Assembly: GCF_040115645.1 (NCBI RefSeq)
Contig: NC_089557.1
Span: 3,604,501 to 3,668,500, forward strand
Length of the DNA: 64,000 nt
Direction: 5' to 3'
DNA from: Euwallacea fornicatus
Lineage: Eukaryota; Arthropoda; Insecta; Coleoptera; Curculionidae
Position 1 is the first letter of the stretch. The number at the start of each line of letters is the position of its first letter. The notes beneath the pieces are model-generated. The model was given only the letters and a program-made list of their open reading frames with translations, did no database searches and was not told where the DNA came from. The translations under genes were made by a program, and so were the position numbers. Of this stretch, positions 62,440-64,000 are shown one piece after another.

Positions 62440-63347
62440 TCATGAGCATCACGCCCTCTTGCCGCTCAAAAGGCTTGGCATCGTGATGTCACCGTTTCAA
62501 TCGAGTTATCAAAGACGTCTTGGGGAACTCCGTTCAATTCCTCAACTAGGGCATCTCGATGATCTAGAATAGTTCGAGATGGTAAGTTTCTGCTTGCAGC
62601 ACGTCTTCTCAAAGTATTCCAGGCATGCTCAATTGGATTTCCATCTAGATAATTCGCAGGTCGTACCGTACCTTCTGTTGGAATATCCAAAACGATGAAC
62701 AAAGCGAATTCCTATTCACGGGGCCTAAATATGATTATTGCTTAGGCTAGTGCTTCTTTCCCCTTTTCCTAGCTTAGCGATGAGAGTAGCAAAAGCAAAG
62801 TCAGTCTATCGTCTGTCGGGCTTAAATAACGTTCGTTGATAATATAAATAAAGGTTCAACTAATTACTATGACAATTGCGTTTTTACTTTCACACCTTTG
62901 GTCGGTCTGAATAAAAAGAATTTTACAACATCTTCGATACTGATTTCGTCCAACCAGTTGGTCACGATGTAAGCGCGATGTGGATGAGCATTGTCGTCCA
63001 TAGATATGAACTGATTACCTATTGCTCCAACGTACGACGTCATAACAGGTTGCAGAATTTCATTAAGATGCCTGTTGGCGTTTAAGGGACCACTGTCAAT
63101 GAAATCAAGATCTGCCTGGCCCCGCCAAGACTATTACTAGCCCATACCATGGTACCGCCACTTTCAAAGTGAAATCTTTTTCTGACAAACTGATGATTGT
63201 TTCGTGTTCCGCGTTCACGCCAAATCATAACACGTCAATTATCAAGTTCCACAATGAACTTGGACTCGTCACTGAAGAGTCCCCGACCCCAGTCATTACA
63301 GGTCCAATTTCGATGAAGTTCAGCCCGTGCTCTTCTTGCTCTATTAT
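62440..63347 (-). pseudogene. Tc1-type transposase, interrupted
   Basis: The minus strand from 63347 gives RARRARAELHRNW, LFSDESKFIVELDN with a stop, WRERGTRNNHQFV, FESGGTMVWAS, then with frame changes MDDNAHPHRAYIVTNWLDEI. After the LTR it continues DGNPIEHAWNTLRRRAASRN and VFDNSIETVTSRCQA. The SDE, DDNA and NPIEHAW blocks are the three catalytic regions of a Tc1-like DDE enzyme. Several stops and the inserts make it dead. The N-terminal DNA-binding part lies beyond the mariner, outside the window. Confidence 0.75.
62676..62930. mobile_element. solo LTR (about 255 bp)
   Basis: The sequence starts TGTTGGAATATCC and ends TTTTACAACA, so TGTTG and CAACA form the short inverted LTR ends. Flanks CCTTC (62671-62675) and TCTTC (62931-62935) agree in four of five bases, as expected for an aged 5-bp target duplication. 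It splits a Tc1 transposase frame exactly where the protein alignment breaks. It contains an AATAAA inside TATAAATAAAGG near 62845. No internal retroelement genes remain. Confidence 0.65.
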
Positions 63348-63349
63348 TA

Positions 63350-64000
63350 GGTCGTGTAGTATGAAATGAGTAGAATTGAATTGAAACTTTAGTCATTTTT
63401 TTTCCATATGAAATGTTTTTATTGTCAATAGAAATATGCACCACCTTTATCAATACACTTCTGCCACTTAACGGGAAGTTCATTGATTCCCCTGCTGTAA
63501 AAGCCTGCAGGCCGGGAGTCAATAAACTCGTGGAGGGCAGCTTTGACAGCCTCGTCGGAGTTGAATGTTTTCCCTGCCAAGAAGTTATCCAAATTTTGAA
63601 AGAAGTGGTAATCAATGGGTGCTAAGTCGGGTGAATACGGTGGATGACGAAGAGTTTCCAATTCCAACTCCTATAGCTTGGCCAAGGTGACTTGTGCGGT
63701 GTGTGGCCGAGCGTTGTCGTCCAACAATAGCGGTGCGCTTCGATTGACTAATCTTGGCTGCTTAACCGTCAGTTGCCTCATCATTTCGGTCAGTTGCCTC
63801 ATCATTTCGGTCAGTTGTCGGCAGTAGACATCAGCAGTAATCGATTCACCAGGTGTCATGAAGCTGTGATGGATGACACCTGCGTTGGACCACCAAACGG
63901 ACACCATAAGCTTCTTTTGATGAAGATTTTTTTTCGCACAATGTTTTGGTGGTTCATCTTGATCCAACCACTGCGATGAACGTCTGGTATTGTCATATAG
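63350..64000 (-). mobile_element. mariner element, cut by the window end
   Basis: The left end, after a TA at 63348-63349, reads GGTCGTGTAGTATGAAATG and interrupts the Tc1 transposase frame. The transposase is on the minus strand, and the other end lies outside. It is younger than the Tc1-like element it sits in. Confidence 0.75.
63425..64000 (-). pseudogene. mariner transposase (C-terminal part)
   Basis: The minus strand reads WLDQDEPPKHCAKKNLHQKK, LMVSVWWSNAGVIH, ADVYCRQL, LLLDDNARPHTAQVT (second D), then after a TAG at 63671-63673 HPPYSPDLAPIDYHFF (third D) and WQKCIDKGGAYFY. The motifs are mariner DD34D. A direct duplication of 21 bp at about 63769-63815 adds seven residues (QLTEMMR repeated). 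The N-terminal half is outside the window. Confidence 0.85.

Larger units (their letters stand above)
62180..64000 (-). mobile_element. second Tc1-like element, split by a solo LTR and a mariner
   Basis: The left end begins after TA at 62178-62179 with CACTGGTCAAAACAATTGCG, a Tc1-style terminal repeat. Minus-strand transposase pieces lie at 62440-62675 and 62931-63347. A solo LTR separates them, and a mariner begins at 63350. The other end lies outside the window, so the full size is unknown. Confidence 0.75.

Noticed and set aside
1..64000. CRISPR arrays, bacterial operons, tRNA or rRNA genes
   Set aside because: None seen: no regularly spaced repeats, no cloverleaf with A/B boxes that I could support, and the gene structure is eukaryotic.

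Overview
The window looks like AT-rich nuclear DNA from an insect. Beetle-like is possible, but nothing here fixes the order. It has spliceosomal introns of 54 to 137 bp next to one of about 20.7 kb, no bacterial-style gene packing, and many Tc1/mariner/pogo-class DNA transposons. Most of the window is intronic or intergenic sequence without support for coding.

Host genes. The only confident host gene is on the + strand. Coding exons lie at 18381-19569, 19707-20178 and 20233-20576 (or 20637), and a short terminal exon lies at 41296-41381, followed by an AATAAA at 41579. It encodes a Ser/Lys/Arg-rich protein of about 696 aa that I do not recognise. Its 5' leader (from an acceptor at 18253-18254) carries two short overlapping upstream ORFs. 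Three ends are possible: a basic 28-aa tail, a frame-shifted tail through a 44-nt micro-exon at 22427-22470, or a hydrophobic tail if exon 3 runs on to 20637. A second possible gene starts with an acidic/proline-rich coding exon at 60158-60305. A CpG-rich block at 53080-53440 could be a promoter or first exon.

Mobile DNA. (1) 4303-5484 is a fold-back of two inverted transposon 3' ends. (2) 7568-9096 is a complete but mutated Tc1-type element. (3) 24736-29973, inside the long host intron, is a three-element nest. An old Tc1-like element with TIRs of about 220 bp is interrupted by a younger Tc1-like element (25169-26753) and by a pogo/Tigger-like element (27612-29729). The latter's 529-aa, one-intron transposase looks intact. 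(4) 49853-50548 is a non-autonomous TIR element. (5) 53821 to about 54530 and 17499-17615 are decayed transposase fragments. (6) 60393 to about 61560 is a mariner disabled by one visible stop codon. (7) 62180 to the window end is a second nest: a Tc1-like element hit by a solo LTR (62676-62930) and by a mariner (63350 onward, cut by the window edge).

The best candidates for something new are the intact pogo-type element with repeated subterminal motifs, the shared double-direct-repeat (IR/DR) end architecture of three different Tc1-like elements, and the alternative-terminus arrangement of the host gene with CAG|GTAAG-type junctions that resemble recursive splice sites.
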